DNA of 64,000 nucleotides from assembly GCA_013400115.1 (NCBI GenBank), contig VXBP01002343.1, forward strand, positions 520,278-584,277. Direction: 5' to 3'. The translations under genes and the position numbers were made by a program. Below are positions 36,706 to 46,002 of the stretch, in pieces. Position 1 is the stretch's first letter; each line of letters begins with the position of its first letter. Source of the stretch: Rhinopomastus cyanomelas (lineage: Eukaryota; Chordata; Aves; Bucerotiformes; Rhinopomastidae). The notes under the pieces were generated by a model. It was not told the DNA's origin. It ran no database searches and saw only the letters and a program-made list of their open reading frames with translations.

Positions 36706-38123
36706 ACCAATCGAGGCCTTTCAGCCCATGACAGCTACAGAGTCATCTGCACACAAGGATTAACTGAGTACCTAGAATGCTTCTGTCTGGAAAATGGAAC
36801 ACCAGGGAGTGGAGGGAAGGGTTTAATACCATCAAAAATCAAGTTCTCAGTAGTAGGGTGAGTAGAAAATGCCCATTCACTGCCTATTCCAGTGCCACTG
36901 TGGGGCTTGGAGCTTGTCAGTTGATCAAAACCAGTCAAACAGGGTGTTTTTGCACAGGTGTGCTCTTAAACCATGGTTGCTAAGAGTGTACGTGAGCTCG
37001 AGGGGAGACTGGACAAGTTAAAACCCACCAAAGTTGGCTCAGTGTACTACAGCTGCTTCTGCCTCTGGAAGTCCCCAAGTCATGAGTGGTTGAAAGCTGG
37101 GAAAGCGTTTGAGGAGGCAACGTGTTCACTTGGACCCTCACCATAGCATTCATCCACTGGCGACAAAACTACCAGACCAGACAGACTTTTAGTCTGGTCC
37201 AGCATGATGGTTCCTTCTGCAGAATCATGCTTTTCCTTTTCTCCCCAAAATTTCAGTTCATTTCATTCGTATAACACGTGCACACAACAAAGTCCTTCAC
37301 CTTTTTCCCAGGCTATGGCAGGGCATCCCAAGGCCCAGTCCACTCTGTTTGGGATCAGGCCATGCTTTTGTGCTCTGTTCTGCTCTCCAAAGGGTGATGC
37401 CACCCAACCCCTCTTGGAGGTCTCTGGGCACACCCAGTGTGCCAAGAGCTACCTCAAGAAGTGCTCACAGGGAGTGGGAGGAAAGGTACCACTAAGGTGG
37501 AAGGGCAAGGATAGCCCCAGAGAGAAGGATTCCTGCATCAGTGCCTCTGGGCACTGGCCAACACATACAGCTCTAACCATTTTGTGGACACTCAGCACTT
37601 TTCACACTGGTTGTTAAAGGCAGCTTAGGGTAGGGATAACCAAGTGGTGCCTGAGTCAGCTTGGAAGGCATCGTCAGAGCCCTCGCAGTAGGCTCAGGCA
37701 GCCAAGTCTTTGTTGGGCCATCTGAAGGCTCTCAGCTAGGAGAAATAGTTCAACCACAGGCAGAGCTGGATGATCACAATTTAGTTTGGGAAAGACCAAT
37801 AGTATGAGACAAACTGGTGCATTTCCTTTTGGGTCAGCCCAAACCATCACATGTGACCCAGTATGAAATTTTTACTTTAATTTTGGAAACAAAGGCCTTT
37901 TCCCTATGTTCTGATTCAGTAAAAGGTCTTGCTTTGAAAATGTTCATGGCACAAGTGCGTTTCCCACAAATATCTTCTCAACTTCTACACTCAAAGATTT
38001 TTTTCTGAATTCAGCACATTTATTGATTAGCTTCCCACCTAAAAACAATAGAAGTAGCCACTAAACTGATCTCACCATGGGCAACATATCTCTTGCAGCC
38101 AGGCTGCAACACAGTGATGATAA
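36706..38123. other. Unique sequence, no gene seen
   Basis: An 8-bp hairpin (GACCAGAC / GTCTGGTC, 37175-37199) is the only structure noted. The 137-codon frame at 37204-37617 has no recognisable domain. Confidence 0.5.
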
Positions 38124-38200
38124 TCATACAACCATAGAATCATTAGGGATTGGGAGAGACCTCGAAAGATCATCTAGTCCAATCCCTCGGCAACAGCATG
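38124..38200 (-). mobile_element. CR1 3' tail, young subfamily
   Basis: From the plus side: ACCATAGAATCATTAGGGAT, TGGGAGAGACCTCGAAAGAT and CATCTAGTCCAATCCCTCGG. Only about 75 bp of the 3' UTR were copied. Confidence 0.9.
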
Positions 38201-38274
38201 CACATAGGCACAATGACAATTCCATAACCTGGTGTTGGGGACAGATCTGATCTTAGACTGTTGAAATGTAATGT

Positions 38275-38345
38275 CACAGAATCACAGAATCATTAGGGAT
38301 TGGAAGGGACCTCAAAAGAGCATCTGGTCCGATCCCTCTGCCACA
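38275..38345 (-). mobile_element. CR1 3' tail, second copy of same subfamily
   Basis: CACAGAATCACAGAATCATT, AGGGATTGGAAGGGACCTCA, AAAGAGCATCTGGTCCGATC. It lies 74 bp from the previous tail, same strand and same truncation length. Confidence 0.9.
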
Positions 38346-38387
38346 AACCAAAGGTAGAAGGTTTGTCACTCAAACCAAAGGTAGAAG
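38344..38387. repeat. 17-bp direct repeat, period 27
   Basis: CAAACCAAAGGTAGAAG occurs exactly at 38344-38360 and 38371-38387, directly at the 5' edge of the CR1 tail. It could be a small tandem slip at the insertion site. Confidence 0.9.
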
Positions 38388-40257
38388 CTGCACAGCTAGT
38401 GGGGTACAGGCAATGCCACGCGGCACCTACTTATGCCTTTGCACCATTCCCTCGTAGATGCCGACACTCCTGAGGAGTTAATGGTACTTTTCACCTTGTG
38501 TCCAAAATCTGATAAGAAACAGTGGCTTAGTGAAGGCACAAAACCCTGTCCTACCATCTCTGCTTCTTGTCCTTGTGCACATTCACTCTTTCATTCTCCT
38601 CCTCACATCTCTGAAAGACTCTGGTGTTCACCTATGTGTATTCACAGCTATACACTGGTTTGACTAAATAATCCTCTGAAGTCTGTTTTGTTCAAATTAA
38701 TTTAGTTTAACTAAGTCGACTCTATTCAGACCAGTGCTATACCATTTTATTCAGTCTTTTACAAGTAGATCCAAAGGCTCATGAGTCACTCAGAAATCCC
38801 AAGACATCTTGGAAAAAGCTGAGTTTACATTTGAACAAACACACTAAGCAGCTGGCCAAAACAACATGCCCACTGTTAAAGAGGTGTCCTACCTTTGGAC
38901 TGCACAACACAGGACTGTAGGGTCACAGGATAGGACCACAGGTACCTCCAAGCAAACTCGCACGGGTCCCATAAAAAGCCTGCATCCCATTCCCATGGAA
39001 AGAGCCCACTGCAGCCCCTGTAGCAGAAACCTTGTCTATAGTCATAACACTTTCATCCTCCCCAGAGACCCAGCTCTAATACTTCTTGTTTTTACAAAAC
39101 TGTTCACCACAGTAGCTTACTCTGCAAGTGCACCTCATCACAGTCAGCTAATTCATCATCTCTGTTGGTCTTGTTAATCTCCCCCTCCCCTTCCACAGAT
39201 AAACCATATTTAATGGCTGTGCTAAGTAACAAGCAGCATGCCAAAGTATATCTTGCATACTTCAGAAGGGTAATGCCCTACCAGATTTATCTGGGTGTTT
39301 AAATCCCATTTGGAAAAAGTTCTCTCGGTTATTGACCTACCAAATGCAATTAATTTCAAATTAATATGAAGGGAAAGAGAAAGCGAAAAGGAATGAAAAT
39401 CTAGAATGATTACATGTTTTTTCAGCGTTTGTCTGACAGGCTAATATTTTTGTTTTAAGTCCACATGATAGGACTTTCATCAGGTGCAAGTCTGCATGTC
39501 AAAGCATTTGTCCCCTAAAGGTTGTTCTTGAATTCCCGATCCCAGACATCAGCAGCCCACACAGAGACTTCAGCTCACGCTTGGCAGGGGCCACACAAAA
39601 CCCACTTCCCATCCTACCTTGTGTTTGCACTAGCTCAGCAGAGGTGATGGTTTCCTCTTCCAGACCACATGTCAGGTGTTGTCCCTGCTTGCGTTCCTGC
39701 GCAGCCAGGGTGTGCAGCCCCAGAGCCCACACTGCACGGGCAGGCACACAGTGTCTGCTCCTCACCAGACCTTCGCTGTGCCTGGCCAGCATGCCCAACT
39801 GCTGCAGAACCCCCATTTTCCACTTCTTCGTTTATTTTTTAAAGCTGAGACTTTGACTGTCTAGGCAGTAATAATTTTCCAGCCATCAAACAGGCATAAG
39901 GAGTGTGGTGTGTGTTTCTGCCACAGCCCCAAATCACAACGGAGAGGTCTGAATAACCCCTTTCATCAGCCCCAACAGAACATCAAAGCCAGTCTCAAAA
40001 GCTAACCCCTCACTGCCTCAGTAGGTGTTTTTCTGATAATCGTTTTTCAGGCAGGGTGGGGTGATGGCAGAAGCCAGCCATGGTGAGCAGGTGGACCTGC
40101 CTATGTCTTTCACTTCAAGAAAGCTCACCTGAAACACAAGAAAGGCAAACCTGAGGTTCATTAGGACATCCTGTCATAGACAGGATGGGTAAATCCACAG
40201 CCAGAAGGAGGAACTGCGGAAGGATTGTCCCAGAACACCAGTACCAGTTAGAACCTA
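38388..40257. other. Unique sequence, no gene seen
   Basis: A perfect 9-bp hairpin lies at 40167-40187. No gene or other repeat is recognised. Open frames up to 105 codons overlap one another on both strands at 39499-39864. Confidence 0.5.
40167..40187. repeat. Perfect 9-bp inverted repeat
   Basis: CATCCTGTC-ATA-GACAGGATG, a hairpin with a three-base loop. It lies 70 bp upstream of a CR1 5' truncation point. No function is known. Confidence 0.9.
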
Positions 40258-40600
40258 ATGTCTACAAATATTTGAGGGGTGGCTGTCAGGAGGATGGCAC
40301 TGGGCTGTTCTCGGTGTCATGTAGTGATAGGACAAGGGGCAATGGTTGTAAGCTGGAACAGAGGAGGTTCCATATCAACCTGAGAAGGAACTTCTTCACA
40401 GTGAGGGTGACAGAGCACTGGAACAGGCTGCCCAGGGGGGTTGTGGAGTCTCCTTCTCTGGGGATATTCAAGACCCGACTGGACGGGTTCCTGTGTGACT
40501 TGGTCTAGGTGATCCTGCTGTTGCAGGCGGATTGGACTAGATGATCTTTCGAGGTCCCTTCCGATCCGTAATGATTCTATGATTCTATGATTCTATGATT
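40258..40600 (+). mobile_element. CR1 LINE 3' end with three octamers
   Basis: GTCTACAAATATTTGAGGGG, GATAGGACAAGGGGCAATGG, CTTCTTCACAGTGAGGGTGA, GTTGTGGAGTCTCCTTCTCT, GGTGATCCTGCTGTTGCAGG, GATCTTTCGAGGTCCCTTCC, then three ATTCTATG units ending at 40600. The frame to 40508 reads the intact reverse-transcriptase C-terminus ([20 protein letters not shown]) with its natural stop. It is among the best-preserved copies in the window, so probably young. Confidence 0.95.
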
Positions 40601-41199
40601 TCTCACAATCTCCTCCCTTTTTTCAGCTGAGGTCTTCACAGGTTTACTTCTTCTCAAGCGCACCAGAATGAAAGCTCTCCACCTGGAAGGGCCGTGGAGG
40701 GACCACTGACAAATGTCAGCACAGGACAATTTGACATGAAAACTTAATTAACCAAATTTAAACAGAAATTACTTTGGATTCATATCCAGCAATGTCTCTC
40801 TGGCCACTGCCATCCTTACTGCTGTCTGCCTCCCTCGGATGAACCCATCCTAGTGCTGTGGGCACATCCTTCACTCACTTGTTTTCAGAGGGGCTGTTTA
40901 TATTCCCATTCAAGAAGATTTCTCCACGGGCCACAAGACTGTGCTGTCTCTTGACATTTATTATGGCCTTCGCGTGCTAGTCATACGTGCTCTCAAGGAA
41001 CAGCTATTTTGTTCTTCATGCAGACATTAAAACCCACCTATCACATGCTTCAAACATGACTAAATGAGTGTGTGGCATCTCAAAAACACAGTCTGAGGAG
41101 AACTGTTGGTGTAGAGACGACTGTGCTGTCTTCCCACAAGACAGAAAACACTCAGTCAGGCTTTTCTTCATAGCACTGCAGCATGTAATGGTGTAAATT
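40601..41199. other. Unique spacer between two CR1 copies
   Basis: No gene or repeat recognised. Confidence 0.55.
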
Positions 41200-41667
41200 A
41201 GAAGGGCAACTGGAATGGTTAAGGGGCCGGAAGATAAACCCTATGAGGAGAGGCTGAGGGAGCTGGGTTTGTTCAGCCTGGAAAAGAGGAGGTTCAGGGG
41301 TGACCTTATCGCTGTCTATAACTATCTGAAAGGTGGTTGTAGTCAGGCAGGGGTTGGTCTTTTCTCCCTGGCCACTGGAGACAAGACAAGGGGTCATAGT
41401 CTTAAGCTCCATCAGGGGAGGTTTAGACTTGACACTAGGAAAAGATTTTTCACTGAAAGTGTGATCTGGTTTTGGAATGGGCTGCCCACGGAGGTGGTTG
41501 AGTCACCATCCCTGGAGGTGTTCAAGGTTAGGTTGGATGAGGTGCTGAGTGGCATGATCTAGATGTTAGGTGTTAGGTTTACTTGGTTTATTTGGATCTA
41601 GGTTGGACTGGATGATCTTTAAGATCTTTTCCAACCTTATCATTACTGTGATACTGTGATACTGTGA
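41200..41667 (+). mobile_element. CR1 LINE, last ~470 bp, second subfamily
   Basis: GGTTAAGGGGCCGGAAGATA, GGAGAGGCTGAGGGAGCTGG, AGGTTCAGGGGTGACCTTAT, GGACTGGATGATCTTTAAGA, TCTTTTCCAACCTTATCATT and a tail of three TACTGTGA-type units. The frame 41215-41562 (115 codons) reads reverse-transcriptase C-terminus nearly intact ([37 protein letters not shown]). The methionine is internal; the true ORF2 start is far upstream and was never copied here. Confidence 0.95.
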
Positions 41668-43727
41668 AATTTTTGCCATGGTTTGGAAGGCTGCTGGCTC
41701 CCAATGCTGTACTTAGGAGAGCCAGAGCTTCCAGCAGGCTACTGCTGTGGCTACCCTGGCAAACCACCCACAATTCACCACCTGCAATGCACCACCAGTC
41801 CCTCAAATGAGCCACAAATCAAGTGGGTTTGTATGTTTTTATCACACAGGTTCAGCATCTTGTGTAAAACACACCAACAATTACACGCAGCCTCTGCGTC
41901 TGCAGTCAGTGCTGTTCTCAAATGGGAATTACCTGCTGCAGACCAGAGCAGTCGCTGTGGTCTGGGGGCTGATCTCATCACTCTGCTGTGACTCTAGTGT
42001 GGTTCAGGCATTCACAGCAGGTGCTTTGGACTTGCACCAGTGTCACTGTGATCAAACTCTGCCTCTGCCCGTTTTAAGGAGAATGTTTAGGAAAACATGC
42101 CAAAAATACCTTTTTTGCTGGTACAGGCTCTGGCTAAGTGCAGGTCCTTGGTTATGAGAAACCTCTCACCATCTGGCCATTCTTGTTTCAAATATTACCA
42201 TCAGCTCTGCAAAACGTAGTGTCCTGTAGCATTGGGTGCTCCAGGGGACACAGTGGGACCAAGCAGCATGATCAGCACACCGTCGCTGTGAGCAGAATGT
42301 TCTGGGTCACTGCTCAGCCTGGACATTTGTCTGGGACTGCACACAAGGGTCCTGGCCAGACTGGAGGGAAAGGCAGAGCCCACAGAACCTGTGCTTGTCT
42401 AGTTCCATGTAAGAAGCTCTGCCCTGAACAAATGCTCCATGGAGGTGGATAGTCCTGACTTCGACAGTGGGCTTGGGGGTTTGACTTTCCTCAAGTGGCA
42501 CTTTCCTCAAGGCCTTAGACTACTTCTGGGGGGTGGCCAGACTTGATTGGGCTTTTCTGAGTTAGAATTAAAACTACATCATCTGACAGGTGGTGGAGAT
42601 TCAAACTTGCCAGAACAGCACAGAGTGGCCATTGTCCATCCTCACCTTGCAGATCACAATAAACACCCCTTGGCTTGTATCTCCTGTTCTTGAGCTCCAG
42701 AGACTGAGAGCAGACTTCCTAGTGTGGTCACTGCTTGAACATGTAACTGAGTGAGTGCAGATGCAAGTTAGAGGAAGGAAAATGAAACCTGTTGTGTTTG
42801 CATTCAGATTCTGTCTGGAGAGCTAATTGGGCTTGTTTCTGGTAAACTCCCGTGGGAGGGATAACACCAGTCAACCAGATTAACTTGCCATTTCCCTGGA
42901 GAACTTCAATGCACTAAAGAAAAAGCCCATATTAGCATGTGATGTTGACACCAAGACAACTCCAGGCATTCTCCCACATATCACTGTACTGGCTGTTCTT
43001 TGGATGAATTCAAGAATGTCTCCACCTTTCTGAAGACCAGGCTCCTGTAACGGTTGTAGTCCTGCATCCTCAGGGTGCTTTACCCCCTTGGAATATCAGA
43101 AGCCATCATCATTCAGAATTAGTTTGGGCATCTTGCCATAATTAGGGCCCTAATTAGGGCTTCTGCAGGAGCAGAAGCATGGTGCCTCCCAGGGTGCAGT
43201 CCCAGGGCACAATAAGTGATGTGAGCAGAGACAGCAGAAGGCTGAGATCCAGGACAGCAGACACATCTTGAATGCCATGACGATGGGAAATAATGTGAGA
43301 ACACCAAGTAGGAGCTCCTTCAGTTAGAGAGTAATAAAACTGTTTGCTACAAATTGGAAGATCCTCACTAGTGAAACACCAAGGAGAACAAGAATGTGAG
43401 TGTGCCACCAACTCCCAGGATAAAGATGCTCCAAGGACAAAGGACTGTTATGCCACTGGCACACATCAAAGGAGCCACAAAGGTCTAGTAACGCATCACT
43501 AGAGCAGCCCTTGAGAGCAGTCGTACTTAACAGAGTTGGGCAACTGGGAAGAAATCGGGCAGGTTAACAGTAGACGGCAACGAAGACGCCGAATTGAATA
43601 AATGAAAGTAAAGCAAGGAAGTGAGCATTTTAAATATCAGAAGGGATTGGAGTAGCCACCTGAGGACAGCTAAAAGACTCATGTGGCATACAGAAATAGG
43701 TGAAGCTGGATAGAGTGTCTGAGTCTA
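41668..43727. other. Unique sequence with an 18-bp palindrome
   Basis: No gene or mobile element recognised. A perfect palindrome containing two TAATTA cores is at 43139-43156. The 136-codon frame at 41747-42157 lacks any domain. Confidence 0.5.
43139..43160. repeat. TAATTAGGG palindrome and direct repeat
   Basis: TAATTAGGGCCCTAATTA (43139-43156) is its own reverse complement. The sequence continues so that TAATTAGGGC is also directly repeated (43139-43148 and 43151-43160). TAATTA is a homeodomain core, so a paired binding site is conceivable but unproven. Confidence 0.85.
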
Positions 43728-43820
43728 ATCATAGAATCATTAGGGATTGGAAGGGACCTCGAAAGATCATCCAGTCCAATCCCCCTGACACAGCAGGATC
43801 ACCTAGACCAAGTCACGCAG
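43728..43820 (-). mobile_element. CR1 3' tail abutting another CR1
   Basis: ATCATAGAATCATTAGGGAT, TGGAAGGGACCTCGAAAGAT, CATCCAGTCCAATCCCCCTG, ACACAGCAGGATCACCTAGA and CCAAGTCACGCAG. It belongs to the young subfamily and stops exactly where an older CR1 of a different subfamily begins. Confidence 0.93.
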
Positions 43821-44395
43821 TCAATCTGGGTTAGAAGGGACCACAGGATCATCCAGTTCCAACTCCCCTGCCATGGGCAGGGACACCCCACCCTAGATCA
43901 GGCTGGCCAGAGACTCATCCAACCTGGCCTCAAACACCTCCGAGGATGGGGCTTCCACCACCTTCCTGGGCAACCCATTCCAGGCTCTCACCATGCTCAC
44001 AGTGAAGAACTTCCTCCTCACATCCACTCTAAATCTACCCATCTCCAGCTTTGCTCCATTCCCCCTGGTCCTGTCACTACCTGACATCCGAAACAGTCCC
44101 TCCCCAGCCTCAGATACTAGAAGGCCACAATAAGGTCACCTGGGAGCCTCCTCTTCTCCAGACTGAACAGCCCCAATTCCCTCAGTCTATCCTCATAGGA
44201 GAGGTGCTCCAGCCCTCTGATCATCCTCGTGGCCCTCCTCTGCACTCATTCCAGCATCTCCACATCCCTCCTGTAACAAAGGCTCCAGAACTGGACACAG
44301 TCCTCCAGGTGGGGTCTCACCAGAGCGGAGTAGAGGGGGAGAATCACCTCCCTCGACCTGCTGGTCACGCTTCTCCTGATGCAGCCCTTTTGTAA
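43821..44395 (-). mobile_element. CR1 LINE, about 575 bp, minus strand
   Basis: From the plus side: CAATCTGGGTTAGAAGGGAC, CACCCCACCCTAGATCAGGC, GGGCTTCCACCACCTTCCTG, CACCATGCTCACAGTGAAGA, AGGTCACCTGGGAGCCTCCT, AGACTGAACAGCCCCAATTC, CTGCACTCATTCCAGCATCT and CCAGGTGGGGTCTCACCAGA. On the minus strand 43893-44087 reads the reverse-transcriptase C-terminus (AWNGLPRKVVEAPSSEVFE). Well preserved, though the far 3' octamers are replaced by the abutting CR1. Confidence 0.95.
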
Positions 44396-44943
44396 AAGAG
44401 CACCATAAAAGGTCTCAGAGCAAAGGTGGTAAAAGTTCCCATCGAAATTTTTCTACTGAAAGCTAAAAATGTACTTTTATGATTAGTCTGTCAATTTACT
44501 TTGTTTTTTCTATCCACAACAGCTGCTTTCCATGAAAATAGTCAACATTTTGTGGAAACACCAAAAAAACCCCCTACCCTCTGTTTATGGCAACTGAACA
44601 TTTTCAGACAAAAAAAAATGCCCAATTTTGGTGAGCATTAAAGAGTGGCCTGTAGTTTCGAGACGTGACTAATCCCTTTGCTGCCAAAGACTGAATATTT
44701 TTTGGTTTTCCAATAAAAAGTCCCAGTTTTCCTCTGTGTGAGAGGGGGACTTTCCAAACCAGCAGCATTTTACACGTCAAAAGGGAAAAATCAAACCAAA
44801 TTCTGGCCTTAAGGGATAGCCAGCGCTGAGCTCTTTGTAAAGAAAGAGTGTTGGTGGCCAGTCAAAGAGCAAACCCAAGCAGACAACCAGCACAAAGCAC
44901 TGGCTACACACAGAAATTGAAAGAAACAGGAAAAGCAGTGGTT
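44396..44943. other. AT-rich spacer
   Basis: Contains short A runs and AATAAA near 44713, but no gene or repeat body. It ends with TGGTT (44939-44943), the candidate left target-site duplication of the adjoining LTR. Confidence 0.5.
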
Positions 44944-46002
44944 TGGTGGCTTGACCCTGACTGGATACCAGGTGCCCACCCAAGCTGCCCTGTCACATTC
45001 TTCCTCAGCTGGACAGGGGAGAGGAAGTATGATGACAGCGGGTCACTCACCAATCACCAGCACAGGCAGAACAGGCTCAACTTGGAGAAATTAGTTTGAT
45101 TTATTAGCAATCAAATGGGAGTAGGGTAATGAAAAATGGAAGAGAAGCCTTAGAACACCTTCCACCCACCCCCATTTCTTCCCAGGCTTACCTTTGCTCC
45201 TGATTTTCTCTAGCTCCCCCCTGCCAATAACACACGGGGATGGGAATAGGAGTTACCACGGTTTGCGTTGCTCCTTCCTCCTCAGTTGGAGCACTCCTCA
45301 CACTCTTGCCCTGCTCCACCGTCGGGTCTCTCCCACAGGAGACAGTCCTCCACAAAGTTCTCCAAAGAGAGATACTCCACAGGCCACAGTTCTTCACAAA
45401 CTATTCCAGTGCAGGTCCCTTCCACAGGGTCCAATCCTTCACGAAAAGACTGTTCCAGCATAGGTCCCCTGCATGATTATAAATGCTGACAGTAAACCTG
45501 CTCCAGCGTGGTCTCTCTCTATGGGTCCTGCCAGAAGCATTCTCCATGGGAAGCCACAGCCTCCTTCAGGCTCCGGTGTGGGGTCTTCCATGGGCTGCAG
45601 GTGGATGTCTGCTCCACTGTTAACCTCCATGGGCTGCAGGGGAATCTTTGCTCTGGGATCTGGAGCACCTCATCCCCCTCCTTCTTCATGGGCCTTGGAG
45701 TCTGCAGTTACTTCTTTCATATGTTCTTACCTCTCTTCAGCTGGCGTTGCAAAGGACTTTACCCCCCCTTCTTAAATATGTTATCACAGAGGTGCTGCAA
45801 CTGCCTGTTACTGATGGGCTCAGCTTTGGCCATCAGTGGGTCCATCTTGGAGCCGCTGGCATTGACTCTATAGGACGTGAGGGAATCTTCTTTGAGCTTC
45901 ACAGAACCCCCCTGCTAGCAAAACCTTGCCGTGCAAACCCTCTAAAATCAGCACAAAGGTTGTTAGGTGGGGAGACAGTGAGATAATTGGAACACAGTTC
46001 CA
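44944..46002 (-). mobile_element. Solo ERV LTR, minus orientation
   Basis: On the plus strand the element begins TGGTGGCTTGACCCTGACTG and ends CACAGTTCCA (1,059 bp, TG...CA). TGGTT flanks it on both sides (44939-44943, 46003-46007), a candidate 5-bp target-site duplication. On its own (minus) strand an AATAAA signal lies at 45105-45100, about 160 bp before the 3' end. That end reads TGGGCACCTGGTATCCAGTC and AGGGTCAAGCCACCA, a terminus I recognise from abundant avian LTRs. The interior has repeated CCATGGGCTGCAGG-type phrases (45591-45640). No retroviral coding region is present, so this is a solo LTR. A 5-bp duplication fits ERVL. Confidence 0.75.
45100..45105 (-). promoter_or_regulatory. LTR polyadenylation signal AATAAA
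   Basis: Read on the minus strand as AATAAA in the context GCTAATAAATCAAAC. Its position about 160 bp from the LTR 3' terminus fits the R/U5 region. Confidence 0.6.

Noticed and set aside
37175..37199. 8-bp hairpin GACCAGAC / GTCTGGTC as a microRNA precursor
   Set aside because: The stem is far too short for a microRNA hairpin and flanking bases do not extend the pairing.
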